This document shows, piece after piece, positions 26,295 to 34,744 of a stretch of 64,000 nucleotides of DNA. The number at the start of each line of letters is the position of its first letter. Positions within the stretch are counted from its first letter, which is position 1. The position numbers were made by a program, and so were the translations under genes. The notes below the pieces were generated by a model that was given only the letters and a program-made list of their open reading frames with translations, was not told the origin of the DNA and searched no databases. The DNA lies in the NCBI RefSeq assembly GCF_006538325.1, contig NZ_BJKK01000001.1:372001-436000 (forward strand), given 5' to 3'. This DNA comes from Alteromonas sp. KUL42. Lineage in GTDB: Bacteria; Pseudomonadota; Gammaproteobacteria; Enterobacterales; Alteromonadaceae.

Positions 26295-27554
26295 TCAAAA
26301 AACTGCATCTTCTTCTAACATTATTCGAATTTCCTTATTCCATTCTGTAACTTGACTCGCGGCATTTAATTCAATTGAGTATGCGGTGTTAGGGTACATG
26401 GGATAATCGCCTTGAACCGGCACACCATTTTGTGCATCCCACATACCAATTGTTGGGCCTGCAGCATGTCCGTGAAACCCTAATGGATGTGTGTAAATGG
26501 CGGGTTTTATCCCTTCTTCAATCGCGTGTTCCCGTGACATTTTTAAAATGGTATTACCGCTGCGTTTCACTTCAAAGTTGTTGGTTAAGATATCTTGTAA
26601 TCGATTCGCATTTTTTAGCGCTTGTTTTAGCCCATCTGGTACGTCGGTTTCAGACGGCTTAAGTACATAAGCGTGCTGTTGCTGATCGGTATTAAGGCGA
26701 AGGTAGGTAATGCCAAAGTCCACATGCAACAAATCACCCGGGCGTATAATATTTTCACCTGGACGTTTGCTGAAGGCTTTTATCTGGTCGAAGGCTTCGT
26801 TGTCAGCTCGCTGAATCGATACTGTTGGGTGAAACCAGTTGGTGAGGCCCAATGCGCGAGTTTGGTCTCTTAGCCACCACACTACATCGTCGGTCGTTGT
26901 TTCATTGGGTGTGATCACAGCATTGGAAAACGCGGTGGCGATAAGGCTATGCCCAATTTTTGCCAATGTTGGATAGTGCGTCATTTCAAGTTCACTGCGC
27001 GTTTCTAGCCATCCGATAGATAAGTTCTCACCAGACACGACTCGCTTTTTAAGCGCCTCTGGTAGTACTGCCATGAATTTTTTGTATTCCGTTGCACTCA
27101 TTCCGTCGCCTAATGCAAATGCATCTGACGTATTAATGGCTATCTTATTTGGATTGCGCTGCTTGATGATATCGCTAAGCGCTTGCCACTGATCTGGTTG
27201 TGCTTCTTTGTCCCATGCTTTTTCAAATAGGTCTCCTACTGCGTATCGCGCGACAGCGAGTTTTTCGAGTGGTTTATTCTTCCCCGGGTTGTAAATAACT
27301 AACATGGTGTGTCTACGAGCAGAAAGCCAAGAGGAGGGCAACATGGTTTTTATTACGGGATCTTCATTGTATTCCCGCGACATAATTACCCACATGTCGA
27401 TGTTTTCACGTGCCATGACCTCGGGTAAAACAGTTTCAAAGCGTTGTTTGAGTATGCTGTCTATCAACTCACTTCGCTCTTTCATGCTTAAAATGGTGTC
27501 AGCAAGCACTGAATGACTGACAATGAAGGTTAAAAGGACCAGAGAACGTAGCAT
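26295..27554 (-). CDS. Secreted M24-family aminopeptidase-like protein (3' frameshift)
   Basis: A periplasmic metallopeptidase of the pita-bread M24 (Xaa-Pro aminopeptidase-like) fold. The signal peptide starts MLRSLVLLTFIVSHSVLAD from the ATG at 27554, with AAGGA six bases upstream. The N-terminal domain runs to about 190 and the M24 domain to the end. Metal ligands are visible as Asp in LLHVDFGITY, His in THPLGFHGHAAGP and Glu in YSIELNAAS and MLEEDAVF. The frame stops at TGA right after EEDAVF. Removing one T from the preceding six-T run lets it continue DGESVSYLDGRQTTFHLIR and stop at 26213, a typical family C-terminus, about 446 residues in total. Confidence 0.8.
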   Translation of the reverse strand: MLRSLVLLTFIVSHSVLADTILSMKERSELIDSILKQRFETVLPEVMARENIDMWVIMSREYNEDPVIKTMLPSSWLSARRHTMLVIYNPGKNKPLEKLAVARYAVGDLFEKAWDKEAQPDQWQALSDIIKQRNPNKIAINTSDAFALGDGMSATEYKKFMAVLPEALKKRVVSGENLSIGWLETRSELEMTHYPTLAKIGHSLIATAFSNAVITPNETTTDDVVWWLRDQTRALGLTNWFHPTVSIQRADNEAFDQIKAFSKRPGENIIRPGDLLHVDFGITYLRLNTDQQQHAYVLKPSETDVPDGLKQALKNANRLQDILTNNFEVKRSGNTILKMSREHAIEEGIKPAIYTHPLGFHGHAAGPTIGMWDAQNGVPVQGDYPMYPNTAYSIELNAASQVTEWNKEIRIMLEEDAVF

Positions 27555-27639
27555 AGGTTTTCCTTGTACCATAATAGTGTGAGGTATTTGTTATTATATT
27601 GATTTATTGAGAATAAGTTTTACCACTTGTCTTTGGCTG

Positions 27640-28008
27640 ATGGAATGCTCTTATGAAATATTTCGCGTTTATTACGCGGTATTTCCCGATAGTACGAAAG
27701 GGCTGGAAGTTAAAGACATAGCTCAGGGATGCGCATTATTGGTGTAAGGAAAAGTCGACTTTTACGTGGATATAGAAAGCCTCGTTTATCCAGCATTCGA
27801 AAATGAGATAAAACGAGGCGAGTTCATAGTGTGCGACATAGGCGAGTTAAGGCTCTTTTGGTCATTTGCGTACAACCAAGACGGTCAACGCTTAAAACAG
27901 CATTTTGACCAAGTCATTCAGCAAATAACAATGCAAGGTAGTTTGGCTGCCCTTTATAAAAAGTATGTCCTTACAATGGCCAAACTAGTAAACGTAAACA
28001 CGCTATAG
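27640..28008 (+). pseudogene. Remnant of periplasmic substrate-binding protein (SBP_bac_3-like)
   Basis: One frame from about 27640 to 28008 reads continuously as protein apart from a TAA at 27745: YYAVFPDSTKGLEVKDIAQ, the stop, then GKVDFYVDIESLVYPAFE and finally FDQVIQQITMQGSLAALYKKY. The last motif is the classic end of family 3 extracellular solute-binding proteins. The N-terminal lobe and signal peptide are missing. The remaining intact stretch (GTG at 27766) codes for 80 residues that could not fold as a full domain. I read it as a decayed gene, not a functional short protein. Confidence 0.65.
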
Positions 28009-28032
28009 GCATGCTCTAATTATAGCCACGCT

Positions 28033-28413
28033 TTACTCATAGCTAATCACCTCGATTTCGATATGCTCTTGTGCCATGAAGTAAAAGCGCTTTCCTGGTT
28101 CATAGTCACCATGGTTGAAGGTATCCAAATTCAACTCGAGTACTTTCTTTTCAATGTCATCGAGATTTTGAACGACAATTCCAATGTGATTGACGTTAGC
28201 CTTAGTTTGATAGTCACCACTAACGGCACGAAAAGAGGTAGGTTTATAAAGGGCTAAATAACTACTTTCATTCCCAACATGCACGGTATATCCATTGTTC
28301 TTTGCTTTGCCGCGCCAACGCACTTGCCAACTAAAGATTGAACATAAAAGTGATGCTAGTTTATCAGGATCCGCTACAGTGATATTGGCATGTTCTAAGA
28401 ATGCTGCTTTCAT
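28033..28413 (-). CDS. VOC (glyoxalase/dioxygenase) family protein under SoxR control
   Basis: A 126-residue vicinal oxygen chelate protein with the two beta-alpha-beta-beta-beta units: first FLEHANITVADPDKLASLL, second VNHIGIVVQNLDDIEKKV. Possible metal ligands are His8, His in NHIG and Glu in EHIEIEVISYE. Its reaction is unknown; such proteins handle reactive aldehydes, thiols or antibiotics. The gene is divergent from soxR, and its promoter contains a SoxR operator in the exact soxS-like position, so it should be induced by redox-cycling compounds. Confidence 0.85.
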   Translation of the reverse strand: MKAAFLEHANITVADPDKLASLLCSIFSWQVRWRGKAKNNGYTVHVGNESSYLALYKPTSFRAVSGDYQTKANVNHIGIVVQNLDDIEKKVLELNLDTFNHGDYEPGKRFYFMAQEHIEIEVISYE

Positions 28414-28450
28414 AAAGTTTCCTTTTCAATGTGGATTATCAACATTGAAC

Positions 28451-28481
28451 AGTCTAATATCTTAAGTTAACTTTAGATCAA
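28451..28481 (-). promoter_or_regulatory. SoxR-dependent promoter of VOC gene
   Basis: On the minus strand a -35 TTGATC (28481-28476) and a -10 TAGACT (28456-28451) are separated by 19 bases, the overlong spacer typical of MerR-type promoters. The spacer is occupied by a dyad, ATCTTAAGTTAACTTTAGAT on the plus strand (28459-28478), sharing the AAGTTAACTT core of the E. coli soxS operator. It lies 38 bases upstream of the VOC start. The same site may also autoregulate soxR. Confidence 0.8.
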
Positions 28482-28500
28482 GCGAAAATATCAAAAAACT

Positions 28501-28977
28501 ATGAAACCTGAACCATTGGTTAGTATAGGGTATGTTGCCAAACGTACAGGAAATGCCGTTTCACTTATCCGCTACTATGCAAATGAAGGGTTGCTCCCCT
28601 CGGTAAGAACTGAAGGTGGGAATCGCGTATTTCCTCGTTCAGTTATACGACGTGTGTCTTTTATTCTCATAGCGCAAAACATGGGGTACACACTGGCACA
28701 AATTAAGGGTTTTTTATCTTCATTACCCGATAATCGTACACCTACGCAACAAGATTGGACGGAATTAAGCAGGACATTTCATGCTCATATTGAATCTAAA
28801 ATAGCTGCGCTCAGTAGTTTGAAAACATCAATTGAAGGTTGTATCGGTTGTGGATGTTTGTCTTTGGAGCGGTGCAAATTGTATAATCGCGACGACAAAA
28901 TGGCGAAGCAAGGCGCGGGCGCGCAACTTCTTGATGAAAATGTGCAATTACATTTTCTGCGCACAACTAAAAAGTAA
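28501..28977 (+). CDS. soxR: Redox-sensitive transcriptional activator SoxR
   Basis: A 158-residue MerR-family regulator. The N-terminal HTH reads SIGYVAKRTGNAVSLIRYYANEGLLP. A dimerisation helix follows, and then the [2Fe-2S] cluster site CIGCGCLSLERC, which fits the SoxR pattern CX2CXCX5C exactly. Oxidation of the cluster by redox-active compounds or superoxide turns on the target promoter. Its operator lies in the divergent gap. rlmF follows after five bases, so the two are probably co-transcribed. No soxS is present, as in most bacteria outside the enterics. Confidence 0.95.
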   Translation: MKPEPLVSIGYVAKRTGNAVSLIRYYANEGLLPSVRTEGGNRVFPRSVIRRVSFILIAQNMGYTLAQIKGFLSSLPDNRTPTQQDWTELSRTFHAHIESKIAALSSLKTSIEGCIGCGCLSLERCKLYNRDDKMAKQGAGAQLLDENVQLHFLRTTKK

Positions 28978-28982
28978 ACCTA

Positions 28983-29882
28983 ATGCATCCAAAAAACATT
29001 CATAATCAAGGCTATCCGATAGCGGACTTGTGTCGCGTATATCCTGAGCTTAAGCCATTTGTTATAAAAGCTAAAAGTGGTAATGACAGTATAGATTTTA
29101 CCAACACAGAAGCTGTTAAAGCACTCAATGCCGCCTTGCTTTTTTACTACTATGGTGTGACTTTTTGGCGGTTACCTGAGGGCTATTTATGCCCTCCGGT
29201 TCCAGGTCGCGCTGATTACATTCACGGTATTGCCGACTTGCTTGTCGAGTCAGGTATATCAAGCCCTGTAAAAGGTTTAGATATCGGCATTGGCGCTAAT
29301 GCAATTTATCCCATTATAGGTATTCACCATTATCAGTGGAATTTTGTAGGAAGCGATATAGATGGCAAAGCGGTTGATAATGCGTCGTTAATTGCAGCAA
29401 GTAATCCTCATTTGTCGAAGCACCTTAGTGTACGTAAACAGCGTGATCGCGAGCGAATATTCGATGGTATCATTGGCGAAAAAGAGGTGTTTACGTTTAC
29501 GATGTGCAACCCTCCGTTCCATAAATCAGCTGAAGACGCTTTACAGGGCACACAGCGCAAAAATAAAAATTTGGCGAGAAATAAAGGGAAAAGAGCAGGT
29601 CAGGGAGCAAAAACTAAAATAGCGAATTCGCATTTAAATTTTGCAGGTAGGTCGAACGAATTGTGGTGTGAAGGCGGTGAACTGGCTTTTATTCAGCGCA
29701 TGATTAAAGAAAGTGCTGTATTCAAATCGCAAGTTACGTGGTTCACGTGTTTAGTATCTAAAAGCGAACACCTTAAACCTATTGAAAACAGCATTAATTA
29801 CTATGGCGCAACGCAATACAAATGCATTGATATGGAGCAGGGAAGCAAACGCAGCCGGTTTGTTGCATGGTCGTTTATGTAG
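28983..29882 (+). CDS. rlmF: 23S rRNA (adenine1618-N6)-methyltransferase
   Basis: Methylates A1618 of 23S rRNA using S-adenosylmethionine. 299 residues, close to E. coli RlmF (YbiN, 308). The conserved N-terminus HPKNIHNQGYPIADL, the AdoMet-binding loop LDIGIGANAIYP, and the catalytic MCNPPFHKSAEDA (NPPF motif, near residue 178) are present. A Lys-rich insert KNKNLARNKGKRAG follows, as in relatives. It begins five bases after soxR. Confidence 0.95.
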   Translation: MHPKNIHNQGYPIADLCRVYPELKPFVIKAKSGNDSIDFTNTEAVKALNAALLFYYYGVTFWRLPEGYLCPPVPGRADYIHGIADLLVESGISSPVKGLDIGIGANAIYPIIGIHHYQWNFVGSDIDGKAVDNASLIAASNPHLSKHLSVRKQRDRERIFDGIIGEKEVFTFTMCNPPFHKSAEDALQGTQRKNKNLARNKGKRAGQGAKTKIANSHLNFAGRSNELWCEGGELAFIQRMIKESAVFKSQVTWFTCLVSKSEHLKPIENSINYYGATQYKCIDMEQGSKRSRFVAWSFM

Positions 29883-29966
29883 GGTAAGGTGTGCTGACCT
29901 CTAGAGAGCGCTTCTTGCACATTTCAAGCGAGTTTACGTTTAAGGTCAACGCACTTTGTTCATTGA

Positions 29967-30665
29967 TCAAAATTCAAATGTTCGAGCTATACCAATGACG
30001 ATGCGTTCATCTGCAATGTCATAATCGAGGTTAGTGTTTTCAGCAGCTATTTCAATATCAAAGCCGCTAAAACTGGTTTGATAAGCCAATCGATAGTGAT
30101 AAAAAGATGAGTCTTCTTCAGTCCACAGCCATTTGTCACCATCAAGAGAATTCGACAAGTCGAAACTCAAACGAATACTGTGATTTGGCGCAAGTTCGAA
30201 CGTATGCGCGACCATTGTGATGATATGACCTGCGCCAGTTCCAAAGTAATCCCACGCATACCAAAAATTTAATTCTGAATTACCCCAATGACTTGCATAG
30301 CCAAACTTTGTGTAAACTTCTGCATAATTTCCTTCGCTGGCTCCAACTCCGCCGTGATAGGAATAATAAGCTAGGCCATAGTCAACGCTCAGGTTGTCTG
30401 TGAGTGACTGGTAGTAGCCAATGTACACGTCCCATTCAACGTCCGTTTCATCACCAAAATCTACATTTGATGCCCATGTGCCAACATATGCTCCATTGTC
30501 AAAGGCTTTATCTATACTGCCTTGAAGTGCAGGGTTGTTGTTCGTTTGACTGACACCGTTGAACATATAGTCAGAAACACCCGTAACGGTGGCGCTCCAT
30601 TGCGCATGAGTGCTTATCGTAAAAAGGGCTGAAAGTGAAGCGATAATGGCGACCACTTTTTTCAT
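29967..30665 (-). CDS. TorF-family putative porin
   Basis: A 232-residue outer-membrane beta-barrel protein. The signal peptide MKKVVAIIASLSALFTIS ends at THA. The mature N-terminus WSATVTGVSDYMFNGVSQTNNNPALQGS is the hallmark of the TorF/Gcw_chp family, followed by alternating amphipathic strands and a terminal Phe (ARTFEF), the usual outer-membrane insertion signal. Transport specificity is unknown. Encoded alone, convergent with rlmF. Confidence 0.88.
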   Translation of the reverse strand: MKKVVAIIASLSALFTISTHAQWSATVTGVSDYMFNGVSQTNNNPALQGSIDKAFDNGAYVGTWASNVDFGDETDVEWDVYIGYYQSLTDNLSVDYGLAYYSYHGGVGASEGNYAEVYTKFGYASHWGNSELNFWYAWDYFGTGAGHIITMVAHTFELAPNHSIRLSFDLSNSLDGDKWLWTEEDSSFYHYRLAYQTSFSGFDIEIAAENTNLDYDIADERIVIGIARTFEF

Positions 30666-30874
30666 TTACCAAGTGCCTATACTGTTTATCTAATATACAG
30701 TTAAGTCGAATTCAGAAATTTTGCACAACTTCAATCGAATAACTTTAATAAAACGATACAAAAGTAGTAGGTTAGTGATTTTTGCGAAATGTCTTCTAGG
30801 CGACAGTTTGGTGGTGTATTGAACTCTAGACTGGGCAACTCATTAAAGCTAATGTTATTACTAGAGTTATCAAT

Positions 30875-31411
30875 ATGAACGTTAAAAAAACACTCACATT
30901 AGAAGATTATTTAAGTGAGTACGCCAAATACCATCGGGATAAACGCAATATTTACACCCATTATGTCGGTATTCCCCTCATTGTATTTTCAGTCTTTTGT
31001 TTGCTAAGTAAACCGTCGATAGTCGTGTCGCTTCCTGTTATCGGTGAATTCGCTGCGAGTCCTGCGTTAGTCGTGTGGTTTCTCGCTAACCTGTTTTATC
31101 TCAAACTTGACCTCAAACTCGGAGGAGTGATGACGGTAATAACTGGTTTTATGTTGTATGCCGCTGCACCTATTGCCGCATTTGACACAGGGCTTTGGCT
31201 AGCTATTTCCGTTGGCATTTTTCTCGGCGGGTGGGTGTTACAATTTATTGGCCATTACTACGAGGGTAAAAAGCCCGCTTTTGTTGACGACATAATGGGG
31301 TTGGCTATTGGGCCACTGTTTGTATTGGCAGAAGTGAGTTTTGATTTGGGGTGTCGACAGGCGCTGCAGCAAGAAATTGCAATGCGCGTTGGCACAGTAA
31401 AAACGCACTGA
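30875..31411 (+). CDS. Mpo1-like (DUF962) membrane protein
   Basis: A 178-residue integral membrane protein of the Mpo1/YGL010w family, whose yeast member is a 2-hydroxy fatty acid dioxygenase. The conserved features are YAKYHRDKRNIYTHYVGIP near the N-terminus, with two likely iron-binding His, and LQFIGHYYEGKKPAFVDD near residues 128-145 with a further His. Four transmembrane helices separate them. In bacteria the role is probably lipid oxidation but has little direct support. Confidence 0.85.
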   Translation: MNVKKTLTLEDYLSEYAKYHRDKRNIYTHYVGIPLIVFSVFCLLSKPSIVVSLPVIGEFAASPALVVWFLANLFYLKLDLKLGGVMTVITGFMLYAAAPIAAFDTGLWLAISVGIFLGGWVLQFIGHYYEGKKPAFVDDIMGLAIGPLFVLAEVSFDLGCRQALQQEIAMRVGTVKTH

Positions 31412-31532
31412 ACATTGCTAAATTTATTATCAATGTAGATTAGCTAAGCTGGGTGTTTATTAGATACCGTCGTTTGAATTATACGAAAGACATAAAACGT
31501 GCCCAGCTTGTAATACCTCGAAGAAAGCGTGT

Positions 31533-32192
31533 CTACTTTTGCTTCATTTTTTCCAGCGTTTCTTTTCTTAACGCTAACTTTGCTCCCGCAAAAGATGCTC
31601 TTGGTAACATTTTCAATTTATCCGCATAGCTGAGTGCCGTAGCAAGTACTTTCTCTTGGCTCACTGCCATGTCTAAGAACCCCACTTTTATGGCTTCTTC
31701 GCCTTGATAAATGCGTGAAAACAATAAAGCTTCAGTTTGGCAATCACTGGCCAAGCGAGATTTAGCCAATTCCATACCAAATGGTGGTAACACCATGCCT
31801 ATAGCGGTCTCATTTAACCCGTATTTCGCATCACCATCTTTTCCGACACGCAAGTCAGCGGCCATTAGCAATATTGCACCCATGGCTATACTGTGACCTT
31901 CGGCAGCAACAACCACAGGTAACGGGTAACTGTAAAGGCGTACAATAAGAGCGGCCCCGGCTTGCACCAATTCGTGTTGTTTAGATTTATCATCGGCTTT
32001 CATTACAGATAGGTCGAAGCCACCGCAAAACTTACCTTCGCCCCCGTGTAAAACCAACGCTTTGGCGTCTTTTTCTGCTTTGTCCAATGCATCATTTATT
32101 TGATCAATAAGAGTGAAGCCAACTGCATTCACCTTACCATCATCAAAAGTGATTACAGCGATGTCGTTTTCTATTTTAAAATCAAAAGCCAT
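31533..32192 (-). CDS. Crotonase / enoyl-CoA hydratase family protein
   Basis: A 219-residue member of the crotonase superfamily, shorter than the usual 255-260. The oxyanion-hole segments are GGEGKFCGGFDLSVM (near 48) and AAEGHSIAMGAILLMAADLRV (near 96). The usual acidic residues of fatty-acid hydratases are not clearly in place (GLNETAIGMVLPP), so the exact reaction is uncertain. The short helical C-terminus ends ETLEKMKQK. Encoded alone, divergent from the decarboxylase gene. Confidence 0.82.
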   Translation of the reverse strand: MAFDFKIENDIAVITFDDGKVNAVGFTLIDQINDALDKAEKDAKALVLHGGEGKFCGGFDLSVMKADDKSKQHELVQAGAALIVRLYSYPLPVVVAAEGHSIAMGAILLMAADLRVGKDGDAKYGLNETAIGMVLPPFGMELAKSRLASDCQTEALLFSRIYQGEEAIKVGFLDMAVSQEKVLATALSYADKLKMLPRASFAGAKLALRKETLEKMKQK

Positions 32193-32408
32193 TATGTTTC
32201 CTTGCCCTTATCGATTGGGTAACAAACTCAAGTTTTGCTGCACTTTCACGCTAACTCAAGTTTAAAAGCGTGATTTTATGCAATTGATTTCGCTTATGAT
32301 AGTGGAGTTTGTTCAAGCAATTAGGAAAGTGTCGTTTTGAACGTTACACTTGTAGCCAGTTATTAGATACTCATGGATGTTCTATGCACCCTCATTTAAA
32401 AAATACTC

Positions 32409-34349
32409 GTGATAGAAGATGCCGCTGATTTGTTAGAGCAGATTACATCAAGCATCGGCAATACCATTTCATATTTCGACAGAAGCGATGTTGATATAAG
32501 TTTGTTGGAAGCCAGCTCAGTTTCAAAAGCACTCCAGTTGGTGCGCGATGACGGTGATATTCAAGCGGTAGTATTTAGCTGGGATGTTACCGCCTATCAT
32601 CACGAGTTAACCAGTGAAGATAGCGACATCAATGGGTCGTTTGACGCGGATAAGAATGTTGCGATAAAAATTGACAACAACGCCAAAGTTATCAATGCCA
32701 TTAAGTCTATTCGCCCAGAGCTTCCGGTTTATGTTTTAGGTGATGCGGTTAAAGGCCTTGATATCGTTAATCAGGCCAATGGCATTGAGTCGTTTTTTTA
32801 TCGCAATGACATCATTTCTGATCCAGAATCGATATTGGGTTACATCATCAACGACTTTGATGATCGCAATGAAACGCCATTTTGGACTGAATACAAAGAT
32901 TATGTGGTTGAGTCGAATGATTCTTGGCACACCCCAGGTCACAGTGGTGGAGCGAGTTTCAGAAACTCACCTTACATCAGTGATTTTTATCGCTTCTTTG
33001 GGCGCAATGTGTTTGTGAGCGATTTGTCGGTAAGCGTCGATTCGTTGGGGTCGCTATCTGATGGAACTTATGCCATAGGCAAAGCACAAGCAGCCGTTGC
33101 CAATACCTTTGATGTACGACATTCCTATTTTGTAACCAATGGGTCTTCAACATCAAATAAAATCATCCTTCAAACCTTATTGCGCGAGGGGGATAAAGTA
33201 ATAGCAGATAGAAACTGTCACAAATCTGTGCATTACGGCATTATTCAGGCTCGGGCAATGCCAGTTTATTTAGACAGTGTTTTTAATCCTGAATACGGCA
33301 TTTTCTCTCCGCCAAAAATCGATCAAATAAAAGCACTTATAGAAGAAAACAGTGATGCTAGGTTGATTGTTTTGACAGGCTGTACATACGACGGCCTTCT
33401 CACAGACTTAAAACAAGTTGTAAAATTAGCGCATGGGCATGGCATTAAGGTGTTTATTGACGAAGCATGGTTTGCTTATTCGTTATTCCATCCTGCGCTT
33501 CGTGATTATTCAGCGATTGCAGCGGGCGCTGACTACATAACACATTCTGCGCACAAAGTAGTTTCTGCATTTTCACAAGCGTCATTTATTCATGTTAATG
33601 ATCCTGATTTTGACAAAGATTTCTTCAAAGAAGTGTTTGCCATTCACACAAGTACTTCGCCTAAATATCAACTGATAGCATCGTTAGATGTGTGTCGACA
33701 GCAATTGGAAATGGAAGGCTATAAAATCTTAAATGAGCTTTTGAGTAATGTGGCAGAGCTCAAATCACAGATGGCCAAGTTCAAGCGATTGCGTATTCTT
33801 TCTCCCAGTGATTTTGCCAACATGTTCCCACATTTTGAGAAGGACAATATTGGGCACGATCCGCTTAAAATATTAATTGATGTATCTGCATTAGATTATT
33901 CGAACCAAGAAATTCATCGCTTCTTGATGGATGAAGTGGGCTTAGAAATAGAAAAATTTACTCACAGTACAATTCTGGTTTTGTTAACCTTAGGTGGTAT
34001 GCGTTCAAAAATAGTGCGTCTTTACAATGCACTCAAGCGTTTAGACGACGGTGCTGTGAATTTGAGCAAGCGCAAGAATAAGGGCCAGTTGCCGGCGGAT
34101 ATTCCACCAATACACTTGGATGACTTGCCTTCAAAAGCGTTTTTTAGTCAGCGTGAAGCCATTGCGTGGCAAAGTAGCGTTGGACGTATCGCAGCAGGCC
34201 TTATCACACCTTATCCTCCTGGTATTCCGCTTATTGTCCCAGGGCAGAGAATTGAACAGGCTCATATCGACTATTTACAAGCATTGTCCAGTCAAAAGCT
34301 AACGGTTCAAGGCATTTACGACGGTGATATATACGTTGTTTGTGAATAG
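32409..34349 (+). CDS. Orn/Lys/Arg decarboxylase family protein (start probably frameshifted)
   Basis: A PLP-dependent fold-type I basic amino acid decarboxylase. The receiver-like N-terminal wing domain covers about 1-125. The large PLP domain follows, with TPGHSGGASFRNSP, VTNGSSTSNKI, DRNCHKSVHYG, IDEAWFAYS and the Schiff-base lysine in THSAHKVVSAFSQ. The C-terminal domain contains PYPPGIPLIVPG. Substrate (Lys, Arg or Orn) cannot be chosen from sequence alone. The GTG at 32409 cuts into the first beta strand. With five instead of six A at 32397-32402 the gene would start at the ATG at 32384 as MHPHLKILVIEDAADL, a proper domain start, 654 residues. Confidence 0.88.
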   Translation: MIEDAADLLEQITSSIGNTISYFDRSDVDISLLEASSVSKALQLVRDDGDIQAVVFSWDVTAYHHELTSEDSDINGSFDADKNVAIKIDNNAKVINAIKSIRPELPVYVLGDAVKGLDIVNQANGIESFFYRNDIISDPESILGYIINDFDDRNETPFWTEYKDYVVESNDSWHTPGHSGGASFRNSPYISDFYRFFGRNVFVSDLSVSVDSLGSLSDGTYAIGKAQAAVANTFDVRHSYFVTNGSSTSNKIILQTLLREGDKVIADRNCHKSVHYGIIQARAMPVYLDSVFNPEYGIFSPPKIDQIKALIEENSDARLIVLTGCTYDGLLTDLKQVVKLAHGHGIKVFIDEAWFAYSLFHPALRDYSAIAAGADYITHSAHKVVSAFSQASFIHVNDPDFDKDFFKEVFAIHTSTSPKYQLIASLDVCRQQLEMEGYKILNELLSNVAELKSQMAKFKRLRILSPSDFANMFPHFEKDNIGHDPLKILIDVSALDYSNQEIHRFLMDEVGLEIEKFTHSTILVLLTLGGMRSKIVRLYNALKRLDDGAVNLSKRKNKGQLPADIPPIHLDDLPSKAFFSQREAIAWQSSVGRIAAGLITPYPPGIPLIVPGQRIEQAHIDYLQALSSQKLTVQGIYDGDIYVVCE

Positions 34350-34462
34350 CGTAAAGACTTGAGCGTGCTAAAACCTATCTGAGGTACAGTATTTTTAATA
34401 CGTAACTTTTGAATAAAATGAAGAGGCTTCAAGTCGAAGCATTATTTATTCAGGAGATTGAA

Positions 34463-34744
34463 ATGATTGAACTTAATCAAACGGATGTACAGCGGGTTTC
34501 TGGTGGCAATGTTGATTGGGAACAGATAGGTGTTGGACTCGCCATGGTTGGTTTAGGAGTAGCCATTGTTGGTACAGCAGGGTTAGCCACTGTGCCTGTT
34601 GCTTTAGTTGGCGCTGCCACACTAGGTGAAGTTACGGTTGGCTTGGTAGGTGTTGGGCTTGCTGGTGCGGGTGGGTTTGCCGCTGGTGGCGCTTTGGCTT
34701 CACCTAACGATGATAAGAAAGAAGCTGCTACAACCGATGAGTGA
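34463..34744 (+). CDS. Double-glycine leader peptide, bacteriocin-like
   Basis: A 93-residue peptide precursor. The leader MIELNQTDVQRVSGG matches the double-glycine leader pattern (ELN, acidic, V-SGG) cleaved by C39 peptidase-containing exporters. The core is strongly hydrophobic and Gly-rich, with GxxxG-type repeats in GVGLAMVGLGVAIVG and VGLVGVGLAGAGG, like pore-forming class II bacteriocins and microcins. The tail is charged (NDDKKEAATTDE). AGGAG lies six bases before the ATG. Its stop overlaps the next start. No exporter or peptidase gene lies in the window. The antibacterial role is inferred. Confidence 0.75.
   Translation: MIELNQTDVQRVSGGNVDWEQIGVGLAMVGLGVAIVGTAGLATVPVALVGAATLGEVTVGLVGVGLAGAGGFAAGGALASPNDDKKEAATTDE

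Noticed and set aside
32246..32277. TCACGCT/AGCGTGA hairpin followed by four T, upstream of the decarboxylase
   Set aside because: It lies in a divergent promoter gap with no transcript known to end there; seven pairs with a long loop are weak evidence for an attenuator.
34409..34462. Upstream extension of the double-glycine peptide from a TTG
   Set aside because: The ATG at 34463 has an ideal AGGAG six bases upstream and begins exactly at the conserved leader; the extension would bury the leader.
34650..34736. Upstream extension of the second cassette gene
   Set aside because: It runs out of frame through the peptide gene; the coupled ATG at 34737 is the natural start.
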